Shown here in pieces: positions 11,885 to 26,200 of a stretch of 64,000 nucleotides of DNA. Each line of letters begins with the position of its first letter. Position 1 is the first letter of the stretch. Origin of the DNA: Marthasterias glacialis (Eukaryota; Echinodermata; Asteroidea; Forcipulatida; Asteriidae); NCBI GenBank assembly GCA_911728455.2, contig OU452231.1:4372236-4436235 (forward strand). Direction: 5' to 3'. The notes beneath the pieces are model-generated. The model made no database searches, had not been told where the DNA came from, and worked only from the letters and a program-made list of their open reading frames with translations. The position numbers and the translations under genes were made by a program.

Positions 11885-12350
11885 TGGTTGACCGGTCCCA
11901 ACTTGAGTGTAATACAGTTGGGACGGCCCAACTATAGCTGGGAATCCATAGATCTTTCACTGTGCACGGGATCGGGACCAGTGGTTGTTTATGCATGGGA
12001 TGGTCGCAGCATCAACACTAGACTGGTGGTAGGTGGCGATGAGGGTATTAATTCAGTTGCGTGTATGTGATGGATTAACAATTGATTTTTAGTTTTTTCC
12101 ATGTTTTTTTTTCTCAAGTTTTGCATTGATAACTACTGTGTAAGCCGAGAGAAACGTGAGAGGATAGAAAAATGACTTTAGATGCCCACTGATCATTGTG
12201 GTTATCTCTATCTACATTGTACGTATCACGTCATTGTCACTATTACTAATCTATATCAGGCAATCCCAGCTGTACATGTAGTTGGGCCGTCCCAACTGTA
12301 ACACTCAAGCTGGGACTGGTTACCAGTCCCAACTTTAGTTGGGACGATTC
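11885..12350. mobile_element. Inverted-repeat element with CAGTTGGGACGGCCCAACT ends
   Basis: Left arm at about 11885-11945 (GGTCCCAACTTGAGTGTAAT, then CAGTTGGGACGGCCCAACT) reappears inverted at about 12265-12345 (AGTTGGGCCGTCCCAACTG, then CTCAAGCTGGGAC). No coding capacity. The short frame across 11840-12070 comes from the left arm. Confidence 0.65.
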
Positions 12351-12424
12351 TAAAATGGGTACGGAACACTATCACGTCGTACCGTAGAATTAAGCTGCAG
12401 AGTAGGGTGTACTATTATCAATAT

Positions 12425-12560
12425 CAGGTCTGATACTTCACGGAGGCAATGGTCATTGCCTTGGTGCCCTTGAAGTATTCCAATAGAAATTTACAATTTC
12501 CTCATAGAGGTGCCCTTTATCAAGCAAATGCCTTGGTGGGCAAAGCAATCAGACATGTAT
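12425..12560. repeat. Dispersed GGCAATTGCC-family copy
   Basis: Shows the same order of blocks as 960-1150: TGATACTTCACGGAGGCAAT, TTGGTGCCCTTGAAG, CAATTTCCTCATAGAGGTGC and CCTTTATCAAG. Confidence 0.6.
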
Positions 12561-13759
12561 TATCCTACATGTACATATATGTACATTGTACATGTAACTG
12601 CCTCTGTTTGAAACATTGTCCCTTTTTTTAACATCTTCACGTACATGTACAATGTCTTTACCAGGGGGGGGGGCGGACACGAAAAAGAAAAGGGCGCCAT
12701 CAACGTTGATACTCGTCTCATTCGTGAGCCTGCCTTACACCAATGCACACACACACGGACGCACGCACGCAGTCAGGGCTCTGTCAAAAGCGAGCATACC
12801 CAGGCTGTGTGTGTGTAGCCGTTATTAACATCGTGCAATACACGGTTCGTCACCCTGACTGCTTGGTATACCATACCAACACACACAGATTCCGGACGCC
12901 GACTGGTCTACACATGAAACCGATAACGGAATTTACTATTTAATTCAAACGTTACATTTTGAAAATCATAAAAATCGATTGGGTAGAATGGGTGGATTTT
13001 TAAAAAAAGCTTCACAATGTTAGAAAACCATATATTAAAAGAAGAACTTGAAAAATCTCAGGGGTAGAATGGGCCAATTTGTCACTTTCGTCACGTTTTG
13101 TGACACTGTTTTAGGGGTGTCGGAATTTTCGTTCAAAGCAACATTACACATTGATTAACGGTATGATGATGTTGCCCGGCTACGTGCCTGGTGTTGGAGG
13201 GACGGATGCATTTTCCAATTTTTTTTAATTGATTTTTGACAAATTTTTGCATTTACTTCCACTCCAAAAATATTACAAATAAACTATGCATATATAATTG
13301 GTCAAATACTGCCTTACTTTTATCTAATTAAATCCATTCGTGTTAGAGCAGAAATTATTTACCCCTTTTTTTAAATGGTACGTTCACACAGCGCCGCGGA
13401 AAGAATTGCGCAATATCGTGTCCGCCCCCCCTGGTCTTTACTTAACAGCCAGATCAGTGCCGCCCTTAGATTCCTCCGAAGCCATGATAGCAAATTTGCT
13501 GAAATGCCAACCGGAAAATGTCTGATTTCTCACCAAACCGTTAATACTTTCATATCTTTGTGATAGCAGCTTGACATTACTGTCAAGTTTCAAGTGCAAA
13601 TTCCAAAAGGCCTTTCTGTCACACTTAAACTTCTCTCCATCAGCTGACAGCACACGGCAGATTATCACAACTTTTTAAACTAATTTACATAATTTATGAT
13701 AGTAGTGTGCATAAATTGAATTCAAATCCTAACATACATTACTACCCTTTTGCTTACAC

Positions 13760-14130
13760 ACAGCCTCAATCCTCCTGTAGACTTCAGAAGTAGACAGTTA
13801 AGACTAAGAGCTCAGAGGACCCGGATCCTTCTAAATTCTCCTGGTTTTGCTTACTTTGGCTAATGGCCTGAGTCCTTCTATATATGTACATGTAGATCGT
13901 TTTATGACAGCCCCCCCCCCCCCCCCCCGATAAAATGCAGATCCTTCTGAATCCCATTTTGTCCGAGCCGATTGACCCCAATCCTTTTCTCTCCTCTTGT
14001 GTCAAATACAGCATGATGACTCCATTCCTTCTAAATCCTCCCATAGCAGAAACCCACTATGGCCCCAATCTGTATGAATCCTCCCCCACTGTAATGACCT
14101 TAAAACCCCATTTCTTCTGTATACTTCACT
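13760..14130 (+). repeat. Degenerate tandem repeat, CCTTCTRAATCCTCC-type units
   Basis: Phrases such as GATCCTTCTAAATTCTCC, GATCCTTCTGAATCCC, CATTCCTTCTAAATCCTCCC and GTATGAATCCTCCCCCACTG recur at irregular spacing. A polyC tract interrupts the array at 13911-13928. No coding role is seen. Confidence 0.45.
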
Positions 14131-17044
14131 TCGGCAGTAGAATAATTTAGGCCAGTACTTGTTTTTCAACGTTTTGAAATGCAGGCTCAAGAGAGTCAAT
14201 GTCAGACTTTAATGTTACATAAAAACTGAACATGTACTCGTACAGTACATTTATTTGTTCACATTCTTTGTGACTAATTGAACATGGCACATGAATCGCC
14301 GCGTTCCACTTTTTTTTTTTTTTTAGAGCCCACCACTAAAATTGGTCTAGCTACACCACTGGAACATGGATGCCTGCGTACGGTCTTTAAGGAAAACAAA
14401 AGCAGTTGAGTTTTTTTTTTTTCAAACAAAAAGTGGTTTAAACTTTGAAATACTTTTTTAAACTAACTACGATGGTGGTTATCATATACTGTACTTCCTG
14501 TGTAATATTTGCACAATGTACTCTACACCTTGTAGGCCTATGCCTATCAGTGTTTATCTTGAACAATGGATTCTGACTGTACAACTCTTTTGTGCACAGC
14601 ACATAACATGCCTCTGAACAAACATCACACAATGATACATGTTCATGTCATGTACTGTACATGTACATCGTAAACTGTCAACACTTCCATGATTCATCAA
14701 TCATTGTTCACGGTGTGTTTAACCCACTGTATGTTACATGTTTCATTAACTCCATTATCACAGTCACACACACCGTGAAATAATGTCTTTACATGATGTT
14801 AATTTGTTTGAATAACAATGCAGTTTTTAGTTAAATGCCTTAAGTTGGACACCATTGACTGAAGATACATTCCAAGTACCTTCAAAAGCAGTTACGCAGT
14901 AAAACTGTTAAAACAGAAACTGTTGCCCAAAACAACCCACAACTCCCACAAGACTGCCTGGCTTTTTAGGGGCTTGCCTTATTTGGTTGTGAGTTTGCTA
15001 GCCCAATCTTACATTGTAAGATGGCTGAACTCTGACCAGTATTCCAGTGGGCATTTTATGATTTTAACCTGTCTCAGACCAATAAAAAGTATACCTTACA
15101 ACGTGTGGCATTTTATGTATTTTAGATAGATTGTAATTCTATAGATGCATGGAGGAATACAGTACATGTACATGTGTACATGTAGTAGAATGAGGTACAT
15201 TTACAATGTACATGTACACTTTACGTGTGTATTTAAAAGATGACTTCAACCAGTATTATAAATGCAGACCATTTATAGTTTTTTTCTAGTTGAACTGAAC
15301 AAATCGAGCATCTGGTTGTTTTAGGCAGCTGTTGAAATGACATTAGGTGTACACTCGTTTTTGTATTGTTGGATAGTGTAATGTACAATGTACATTATGA
15401 TAACTTATGGGCAATTGCCACAAATGGTCCTTGACCCAATATGTTTGTACAGACACCCACAGCAGCCTGCACCCACAGTTTTACATTTGTGTACCACAAA
15501 ATGTGAATTCTACAGTCTAGCATCCAGACTCCATGCATGCAGGGATCATGTGCTTGTAGCATAGTGAATGGTCAGTGACCTACTAATTGACTGTTCTTCT
15601 GAGAAATTCCCATGTGAATATTTCAGAATACACCATCATAGGAAATGCACTGAATCCTAAAAGGTGTTGCAGTCACACTTTTCCTGCATGATTCCATGCG
15701 TTGTACATGTATTTTTACTCCAGACTCGGCGCCCTGTTTTCAAGCTACAGTACATGTACATGTAGCTGCAGAATAATTAGCCATGCAAACTCAATCCCAC
15801 ACAATTCAGAGTCTCGCTCACCATCAACTTAATTATTTTGAGCTACAGGTGTGAACCTTAAAAGGTGACAATGTGATCCTTGATATTCCTGAATTTGTTC
15901 AGGAAAGGTAAGATATTACCCTTAAAAGCCCAGCTAAATTTTGTCAAATCGTACAAAGCAAGTTTAAAAACCTTCGCATTTTTCTCAGCTAGAGAAGCTC
16001 AATGAAATTGGCCTGGTTTTATCTGAAATAAAGCTAACATTGGTAAGTCCGACCTTGGGTGCATATGACAACATGTATGTTCACTTCCTTGAATAGAAAC
16101 ATTGTAACAATTGTATTCATGAGCGTTTGCTCTACATTTATTTGATATAAATATTTCTGAGAAATTACATTTTGCTCACGCTGATGACGGGAGAAGCTAA
16201 GACAATCCACAGAGATGCAATGTGATTCAGATCTCTGCTGAGTTGCTGTAAGATGATTATTCCGGTTGGCATGGTTCTTCTATTTTGTCTGGATGACTCA
16301 TACACGTTTTTCTCTTCATCCATGTCATCATTGAGCTAACATTCCCCATGCCCACTGGCAACCTCTGTCCGTGACTTAGAAACTTTCTGCGATTGCCTCA
16401 GGTAGGTCTGGTCATGTGTGCGTGGATAAGTGAGACTTCGATGTCATACAGGCAGCATGGGTTTTTGTGTTCAGAAATCAAGTATTGAGGTGTAGTCACA
16501 TTATTCATTTAAACATAACTTATATATGCACTATAATGTACTGTTCTACACACTACAAGTGTATGTTCTATATTTAATGAAGTGCTGCACTGTATGAAAG
16601 TAAATTTTGTACATGATGGGGCATTTACAGGGTTTGCTCATAACTTTTTCAGTGACCAGCAAGTGAACTGGTCCTCAGGTGTCTTAACTAGCATTGGCCA
16701 GCCGTCAGCTGACCATTTAGCTTGTCTTTTCACCAGTCCTGCTTTTTCTTGAGTCCATATTTCATAATACATGTAAATAGGATGCTTTGCAGTTCTGAAC
16801 TAGCCAGCCTGACCACTTGGAACTTTGACTAGTCCTGAGGTGTTTTAACTAGCATTTAACCAGCTGCCATCAGACCACTGTTGAGGGCGAACACTGACAT
16901 TTACTCCCCATTCATTTTGGAAGTGATACATCCCACTTTTTTTTGACGGAAGATTCTTTGTAGCAAACACATCCCCTAACTTTCTCACCTTTTCTCCTTT
17001 TTTCTGATATTTATTTTATTATTATTTTTTTTGCCAACAGGTTA

Positions 17045-17254
17045 ATGATGAATGTGAACCCCTTCTCACCAGTCTGTAACAGCTCCAGTGCTGCCCAATC
17101 AAGCCCCGATAAAGCAGGGTTCTTGAAGCCTTCCCTGCCCCAGCCATTGCAACCTCAGGGACCCAACAGGCATCCGCTCGCCCCGCTCTCTATCCTCAAG
17201 CCATTGAACAGAGACAACATACTCATATCACCGCCTTCTACCAAGTCTCTGAAG
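17045..17254 (+). CDS. TACC: TACC coding exon 1 (N-terminus)
   Basis: Seventy residues, proline/serine-rich, with NPFSP near the start and [10 protein letters not shown] followed by [10 protein letters not shown] at the end. Ending in lysine and joining the VTFQTP exon recreates the KVTFQTP junction of vertebrate TACC3, a strong check on this splice (17254 to 26918, phase 0). The exon starts at 17041 after CCAACAG, leaving four untranslated bases before the ATG. Confidence 0.85.
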
Positions 17255-20200
17255 GTAAGCTCAGGAATCCCAAACGGTGTTTTGAATTTTGTTGCAAATA
17301 AAGTAGCATCTTCAGTTGGAGTGTATTGCTAAATTACAAAATAAAAACCCTAATTTCGAAGGCTGAACCTTCAGGCTGTGGCCAGATTCCGTAAAGCTGA
17401 CAAGGGACAGCATGCAGATATGGTAATCACAGAAATTAACCGAAGTTCCCTTCCAACTTATGCTCATTATTAAAATTGAAGAGTACTATTCTCAGCGGAC
17501 AGCTTCATAAAAGTGGGATCTATATTTGTTGCTGAGAAGCCATGGCTGCTTAAAGTCTCGCGCAGTTGCATTTTTGCATCATTCACTTTTGTGCAAAAAA
17601 ACATGGCAGGAAACATATTTTAGAATTGTCAATTTACATTCATTCTGGCACGTTTTCTGTGCCTCAACAGCATTCTTTGACAGCAGAACACCGTCCGCCT
17701 TCTAAATTTTTGGGCGCATGCGTGGTACATGTAGCTCCCGATAAACCGTGGTCCCTGGTCTCTGCACCTTCAGCGCTCAAAGGCCCATTTCAAATATTCT
17801 GGTTTTTTTTTAATTTTTTTTTTTTTATTCAACACGGCAGGAGCGCGACGTTTGAAACCACTTTTGGAATTCGGCGCGGCAGAGGCTTAGCTTGACCATG
17901 GCTCAACAGGCCCTGCTGTGCTATTGGCAAAGTTCGGCAGAAGCACAACATTTGAAACCACTGCCGCACCAATGCCGCACTATTGCCGAACTCAACTGAT
18001 TTGAATTCGACCTGGCAAGAGCGCGACGTTTGAAATGGGCCTTAATCTTGAACTATGTGCAGGGTGTTCATTCACACGGACAATCGTGGTGAATTTTCTC
18101 ATGGCTTTGTTTTTCTGTTGCTGGTCTCAATCATGGTCAGAAAAAGACTAAGGACCTGTGCTTGTACAGAGCAGAGGTACATTTCACACGATGTGGATTT
18201 GACAACGTTGTGTTCTAAGAACTATGGACCCCGCTGCTTATTTTCCTCGTATGAAAGGGGCTTAAGTCACATCATACATGGTCAAGCTGCCCCATGAAAA
18301 TGTTTAAAATCATGTTTTGAACTGTACGGTCAATTTCATGAAACCTGTAAGCAGGCGTTTTCTGGTTACGGAGCAACCCATGGCACAGTTTCTATTTCAT
18401 AACCGCTGCTTACTGTAAACAAAGCTAAAGGCGTGCTAACTTGCCAGTGGTCCGTGTAAGCAGATACCTTACGCAACAACTCTTTTTCTTTTTGTGAACT
18501 CGCACACGATGCACTGTCAAATCTTCTTGATCTTTTTACATGTCGTGTACACTTATGCTGTCAGGTCTGGAATTACAGAGAGGCCACAGAGGCCATGGCC
18601 TCTGTTGCCCTGGCCTTGGCCTTGGTGCCCCTTCGAAACTTTCCCATAGACTATAAGATTTTCCAACAGAAGTGCCCTTTGAAAAATGAAAATGACCTTG
18701 CCCTCTCAAAGATGAAATTCTGGGCCTGTGCTATGCACATTTTTCTGCTTTGAACATGTATGTCAGTTGGCACAAAAAAAAATTGCTTACTGGTGAAAAG
18801 CTTTTTGATAGTGGGTCCTTGTCTCAACAGGAACAAATTTCCACACATACATGTCGATGTATGTGCATGTAAGTGTAACACCCGAATGTGTAAGCAACTT
18901 GGTTATGACATGTCCATTCAGACATGTATACAACATGCATCTGAAAATAGTCACCATGTTAACAAATGTAAATCACCAGATACCCAGAAACAATTTGATA
19001 TGTCGTTCATGTCATGAGAACATGTACTCATTCAATGTTTTGACGACACACAAACATACTGTATGTTGCATTAATCATTCACAGCAGGAGCCCGTAGTAT
19101 GATGTCAGAATATTCACTCCAGTCATTAGATGTTTGCATTCCATGCGCCAGAATGGACATCGTCCTACGTCACAGTGTAATACATGTTGTATGTTGTGAC
19201 CCGACAGTGTGTCATACATGTTACTCCCTAAGTACAATCCAATTACACAGTGTACAGGATTCTGCTGTCACACATACCGTGCATAGCACAGTGTGTATCT
19301 CACTGATGATGCTGTCTTGTTCACTCAGAACTTGTCTCCTACTGACCTCAGAGAGCCTGACCTTTCATGGCTGACCTCCAACAGCAGACCATATTAGCAT
19401 ACAGTATTCTGTCTCTTGAGTCTTGAGTGAGGTAGTTTCGATCTGAAATTTACATTAGTGTATGTAGTAAGTGCAAAATTTAAATACTTTACATACATTG
19501 TATATGTATAAAAAAGTACACACTTTGCATAATATACATGTATGTATGGGTATGCACGTATGCAATACTGGTACATCATATCATGTACAATGTACATGTA
19601 CCTTACACACTGGACATCATGTGACATCATTGCATGGATGTCCTTTATAGAGAGGTTGCATGGCCCAGGGAAAAGTTCGTTTCGCAGCCATGTTGGGTAC
19701 CGCCATATGTACAAACTCTATGGCTGGCGCATCGCATGCTGAATGATTTCCAGTGCCTGTTTATGCACGCAGCATTAGAAGAAGGTTTCTGGTGACGTCA
19801 TGTGAAACCTCTCTATAGAGAGCAAAGAGCAACCAAAACAAATGGTTGCTTTGCTTGCATATTACGTACAAGTACATGTGCATTACACAAATATGTTTTA
19901 TGCACATGTACAACTGTTTTACAGTTGCCACTGGGCCAACTTGATCTGCCAGGGCTCAAATGGCGAAAATCTGAAGACCACAAGGCTTGTACAGTAGCTC
20001 AACATTTTTTGCCTGACCAGAATTTATTTTACAGTTGACCAGAATCTTATTAGAAAGAACTTTCTACACAGTTTAACATGTCATGTAAACGGGTTTTATG
20101 ATTGAACAAGCACTAAAAAAAGAAGATTTAAATCTCATTTGTCTTATGATATTGAGAATGGCCTAGCTACATGCTTTGATACTCAATACCATTAAAAGAT

Positions 20201-23200
20201 ATTTACCACTCAAAGTCAACATTTGAACATCATTTTTTGTTTATGATTAATTTTTCTTTTTACACAGCAAGGTACATGTAGGCTACTGTTAGTCATTGAA
20301 AATAACAAGACAACTGGGGTGGATTTCACAAAACTAGTCCTAGCTTAGGACCAGTCCTAACTGATGACTAGTCCTATAAGTTAGGACTAGTTACTCATCC
20401 TAACCTGAGATAAGACTAGTCCTACCACGTTGTGAAATCCACCCCTGGTCTTGTCCAGCCATGAGTTTACTGGCCCGAGACTAAAATCACTGGCCTTGGG
20501 CCTGTGGTCCCGTGTAAATTTCGAGACCATTAACTGCCTGTATTACTTTACAATGTAAGAATTATAAAAGAGTCACTATTTTCTGCTGATTGTTTTTTCT
20601 AACGTAAAAGGTGAACTTCCATGATTTTTTTCGCTGGCAATTATACAACAATGATTGTTCGACGAGTGAGAGGTGTCTTTGGAGTATTGTTTGCTTTTGA
20701 ACTGACAAAAAAATTTCACTGGGATACATTTTCTGAATCAAAGATAATGTCTGAAATAATTGAACATGTAATCATACATGTTATTTATGACCTGTGCCAG
20801 AGGCATTAACCAACTGCAGTACACTCTACAACCAGGTACATTGTAAGTGCAAATGTAGGCCTGATTGCTTCGTTCTTGAAAGGGCAAGTGCAAGAGGCAT
20901 TTTCTTCTTGATAAAGGGCACCTCTATTAGGACATTGTTAATTTGTACCTGGAACATTTCAAATGCACCAAGGCAATGATCGGGAGGCAACGGAGGCAAT
21001 TGCTGTAACTCCGTTGCCTCTGTGAAGTATCAGGCCTCCAAAAGAAAAACCTCACAAAAATGATTAAAACTGTGGACAGCTACATGTATGACTGTGGAAC
21101 TTCTTCAATAATAATGATAAAAATAATGATACGGGACAATAGCGCATAATGCAGGAGCCTCTATGCGCAAAAACCGCAGAACATAAAACAAATAAAAACA
21201 TAAAGTACAGTTACAAAAATGTAGATTGAAACAAGTGAGTTTTTAAAAGTCCTTTGAAAATCTGAACAGAGTCAGCTTGATGAATATGAAGAGGTAAGTC
21301 ATTCCACATTGTGCTATGAAAATGAAGGCTCTTTGTCCGTTGGATTTTGTAGAATTTTGTAGAAACAGTAGTTTGGATTGGCCAGCAGACAAAGAGGACA
21401 AACAGGAGTATAGTTCTAAATGCAGAAGTTTAGATTTATAGTCAGGAGATAGTCCATCAAGAGCTTTGAAAGTGAGATTTAACTTATATATGTGATACAT
21501 TTACTGCGTACAGTGTACAAAGTGTAGTGAAACAGACTCTGTCAAATTCACACGCCTCCAAGTCCAAGGTCATCCACATGGAGTCTATGCTGTCAATGTC
21601 GTATTCCATACATTGCACATACTGTACTGTCTACATTTGTACACATGCAGTTTGTACAGAGAATGTACAACAAAAAATCCAAGTTTTTTGGGGTATGTTT
21701 ATCTATTGAATCTTCACTTGGCTGTGCTACAAACTGTAGGGCAGGAGGCCAGGGTTGCTCTGTGCATGCTTTCTACAAGTTCTGTGCTGTACTAAGTAAT
21801 AGCGCAGATCCTCTACACAGACCACAGAAGTGCGAGAAAGGTTGTCAACATGGTGCACGTTGTCAATCAGTGGGAGTGACCGGGAGTGTTCTGTGGGAGT
21901 GATCGCTCAGTAATCACCAGCTGTGATTGTTGTCTCTTCATTAGACGTTTAACTCTCCTTGAGTCCCGTGTTCTTTGCAGCTGTTGTCCTCTCTGGCCGT
22001 CCAGTCAACGTATTGATCGCCCTTTAATCAGGAAATGTGTCATCCTGGGATATTTAAGGGGAAGTTTCTACAGTGGTACATGGACCTGAGCAATTGTTCA
22101 TTCACGGATCCTCCCTGTCTTTTTCCTTGAAAGTGTCATTGCCATACATGTACCTGTGGGTTAATGTCCCATGTCTTGACTGGCATAAACATGTGTAGTT
22201 TTAAACTTCTAGCGCGTACTTGTCGATTTTCTCAACAACAACCATAGAAGGTCATTTATAGTTATTATAAAAACTACATGCATTATTATTTTGTTTAGCC
22301 TGGTTTTTGTAGCTTCAGTTTTTAGAAAGCCACGTATAAATATTTCTCACTTGACTTCATACAGTGTAAAGTCAGCCAGGGGCAATGATACATAGTATCA
22401 TTTTTTGAACGCACAGCTGCATATATGAGTTACTGTGTAAATACACACGTAAATTTACATGTACCACGTGCGGCCTCTGTGAGTTTTATCAAGTTCCTTT
22501 CATGATTGGTTGGTGAACCACTTTGCTGCGTAGAAAAAAGTATAGAATGCTTGACGCAGCTCAAAGCCAAAACCCAAGTTGCCAGTAAAATTGGTGTAAC
22601 TTAATGTATTGATCTACATGTATAATTTATGTTCATGTATGTATTTGTGGCATTACCAGATTACCATTTACATTTTAAAACAATTACAATTAAAACAATT
22701 CCTGTGTTACAGATACATAAACATACAATGTACATACATGTAGGCCTACATGTACTGTATCAGGAATGTCGTTGTTCTGATTGAATGATTTTTCAGGATA
22801 ATGATCCATTTACATATTTATATTGTTGTAAACCACTGTTTCCAAACACTGTCTTACGTGTAGCTACATGTACACTGTACTTGCTAATTGATTTTGATTC
22901 ACACAACTGCTCACAAATTAAAACAAAACAAAAAACAGATCCAGTGTGAATGTATGAATGTCCATACATTTACAATCTCTAATCAACCATTGACACAGAA
23001 TTTTTGGTCATTTTCATGGAACAGTTAAAGTCTTCCTTTGATGAATTTCAATTGGACAGGTGCAGCCTGGTTAGGTGACAGTTCATCTTGTTCCTGCAGG
23101 GAGATCCAAGTTTAGCTGTAAAAATATACTTAGTTGTTTTGACAAATTATTATCCCCACTTCCTAGTTTCATCTGTTAGTTTTGAGACTGTAAAGGACAC

Positions 23201-26200
23201 AGGCCGGTAGATTGCAAATGAATTTCTCCAGCCTTAGCTTTGTATTTAGTTAAAAACTTTTTTTTTTATTTATAGATAATGAATAGGCCTACCTTTTTTA
23301 TGAATGTGACACACAATGTATTTGGCATACATGCACACACAGTATATTCTGTTCAAATTTTGGTAGATTGTTCTGCAGGTCATTCACCCCTGTAACTCTT
23401 CTGTACTATCTTATCCCGCTGAATGCATTTTGATTCAGCACCTGCATTTTGTCGCCAACTGTCCATGTATCTAATAGATGTACAGTATGTACATGTACTG
23501 GCTACACTCTACTCAAACACGTGAACTAACAGAAAGTATAGTGCCCCTTTAATTGACCTATAATAGAATCATCTTTTTCTGTTTTCCTTCCCCAGTATCT
23601 CCAGAGAGCAGATCCCTTGGCATTTGCGCTTGTTGTGATGTTTGTACAGTTTTCACAATTTGCTTGGCCACAGTAGAACTTGTGTCCCCAAAATAATCTC
23701 TTTTTCCTCTTTTGTTTTTTTTCCCCTTCCGTATTTGTGGTTACTTTAAACAAACAATCATGATGGTTGACCAAGTCATGGGCGATGTAAACTCACACGA
23801 GGAGGGACGGCAGTCCACTGAGGAAGACATCCCACACTCACCCCAGCGCAAACCTAGAGGGCGCTATAGTGCCCCCCAGAGGCTTGACTACACGACGGTG
23901 GAAAACATAAATTTCAACAGGGATCATGCAAGACGTAAGCAAGCCCAGCGCTCACTCTCAATGCCTGCCATCTTGGTCGGAGAGAGATTTGACGTGGGAA
24001 AGGGGTTCATGAGCGGGGAGGGGTCAGTAAAAGACCCCATGGCAGTGGGCTGCCAACGAGGGCCATTTGACGAGACTCCTCGCAGCCGTCCTCGCTTCAT
24101 GAGTTTTCAAGATGACGAACTGAGGGAAGAAGATTTTCTATTTGCCATGCATGGGCGAGCGTTCAAAGACGAGACCAGTGGAGAGTTCAAGTCATGTTTA
24201 CCCGGCGACGAGTACAAGCCCCTTACAACTGGTAGTAGCTTGTCTGAACAGGATCCATCTGCGAAGAACCAGAATGACCAAGCCTCTATCGGTCTGTACC
24301 ATCAGATTGTACCAACTCATGATGAACGGAAGCTGTTTGAGCCCGTATTGGATCAACCATATCATCAAATTGCTCAAGACAAGAACCAGGGGGGTTCCCA
24401 AATTGATGTGGATGATGATCTCTGTTTTCCCATTGATGGTCTCAAGGAAAAGGACATGATGGAAGTTTTACAAGCTCTTGGCGCTGGTAATATTGATGAG
24501 AACCCATTTGACGGTCCACAGACCTGCCTACAAGATGAGAATCAACGCTGTCGCAATCTGCCATCACTCACCACGGACGCTGAACTGCAAGATCTCCACG
24601 TCAACGACAACGAACTGCGCTTCTTGGAGAAAGAGCTGGACGTTGAGGGCAGCCACATGCAGGAGGTGGCCAATCACTGTGAGGCGCTCCCGGAGTCCAT
24701 GCTGCTTCCGTCGGAGCCGAGAAGCTGGGAGCCGCAAGACGTCTTTGAAGACATGACCATCCTCCCTGGGGCAGGCAGTCTAGACCAATCACACCCTGAG
24801 GTAGCTCTCCTAAACCTCTGCATGGGTTGACTTTGCCTCCAAAGCTTATAAAAACAAAAACGAGCTGTGGTTGATTAGAAATGTTGCCGGCCAGGCCCTT
24901 AACAAGACGTTTGATGTGTATGAAGCTCAACATGTTGAATTAACTGTAGATTTACATTCTTACTGATAATTTAATCAACTTTGCCTGCATAATGCATGAT
25001 GGGTGGTGCATGGAATATTTATAATTATGTACATAAACTTGTCTGAGATATGTCCCTATGACATGCTATAACGTGTAGGCTAATGTAGATTTTCAGTGTG
25101 AACATCGTGACACCTTCATCTGTCAGTTTGTGTGCACAATATTATTTCTAACACATGAAGTCCGACATTTTAGTAGAAAATTATAATCAGAGAGTGTTAT
25201 TTGCTTGTGTAGATGAGTCCAGTTTACTTCAAGTTGGTTTTCCGTTACTCTTTTAAAACCTTCTTACATTGTAGGCCTACTATCGGTGTGTTTCTCGAGA
25301 CAACCAACCCATACCTCACAATGCCATAACAGTGGCATTTTGAGGCACACACATGCGCATATAGAAAGTAGAGCCATTGCCCAAAGTGCTTCAGTGAGAG
25401 TGGTAAACTGGAGAAGCCACCAGCTGTGCTCAATGGGAGACTTTTGGACGGTTGTTTTTCGCAGATCTCACCAGTACAATGTTATACACGTGCTCAGAAC
25501 AACACGCTCAATACTGAGCATGAGCACGCTTGTTCAGTAACTGTCCAAAAGGACCATTGTATCTGCTTCCGCCAGCGTCTCAAAAGTCTCTCCCCTTGCG
25601 ATGGAATTTGGGCCACTGTTGGAAGAGATAAGGTTCTCAACTCAACTTGTGCAGTGGCAATCTGTGGCACTGATTGATCACACTGTGTAAATACAATGAC
25701 AGGAAAGTGTGGCATGGGTTACACTGCATGTACATGTACTTCACTGTTGTGTGCACAGCACATGGGAGATTTTCAGGCACGGAGTATGCAATAATAGGAG
25801 GTTGGAATAAATCCATTTTAATACACTCATCAAACTTTTCACGAGTGTATAATTCAGTTATTTTACTGTAATATAATGACTAACTCGTGATTGGACCATT
25901 TTGTACAGCATTATTATCAGATTTGTCAAAGTTCTACAGGACATTATTATCGCTTTTAAGTTTAGACCATGTAACCTTTGTTTTACAGAAAAAGTGACCT
26001 TTGTACATTCTAGGGCTTTCCTGGCAGGCGAGATAATGCACTGGACGTGTGGGAAATTCTAGATTTTGTTTCATAATTTCCACATAAATTCAAGAGTTAT
26101 AAAAGTAACACTAAAGTTGAACAAGTTTTGAGACGTGCCCCCTTTCTTCATATCGGAAGTTGATACAAATCAGACAGTGCAATCTCCATTATAAGATTTG

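Larger units (their letters stand above)
10733..17040 (+). other. Presumed TACC 5' intron, repeat-rich
   Basis: AT-rich DNA with many TACATGTA palindromes (for example 15160-15220 and 15755), an inverted-repeat element near 11.9-12.35 kb, a polyC run at 13911-13928 and degenerate short tandem repeats at 13760-14130. No convincing coding exon was found. The acceptor CCAACAG at its end is strong. Confidence 0.5.

Noticed and set aside
13375-13668. Overlapping open frames on both strands at 13.4-13.7 kb
   Set aside because: No family resemblance, no splice context, and they are mutually exclusive; treated as chance.
23697-24830. The 23.8-kb exon as a simple cassette between exons 1 and 2
   Set aside because: Exon 1 ends in phase 0, but there is no AG between the upstream in-frame stop and the ATG; the first AG downstream gives phase 1.
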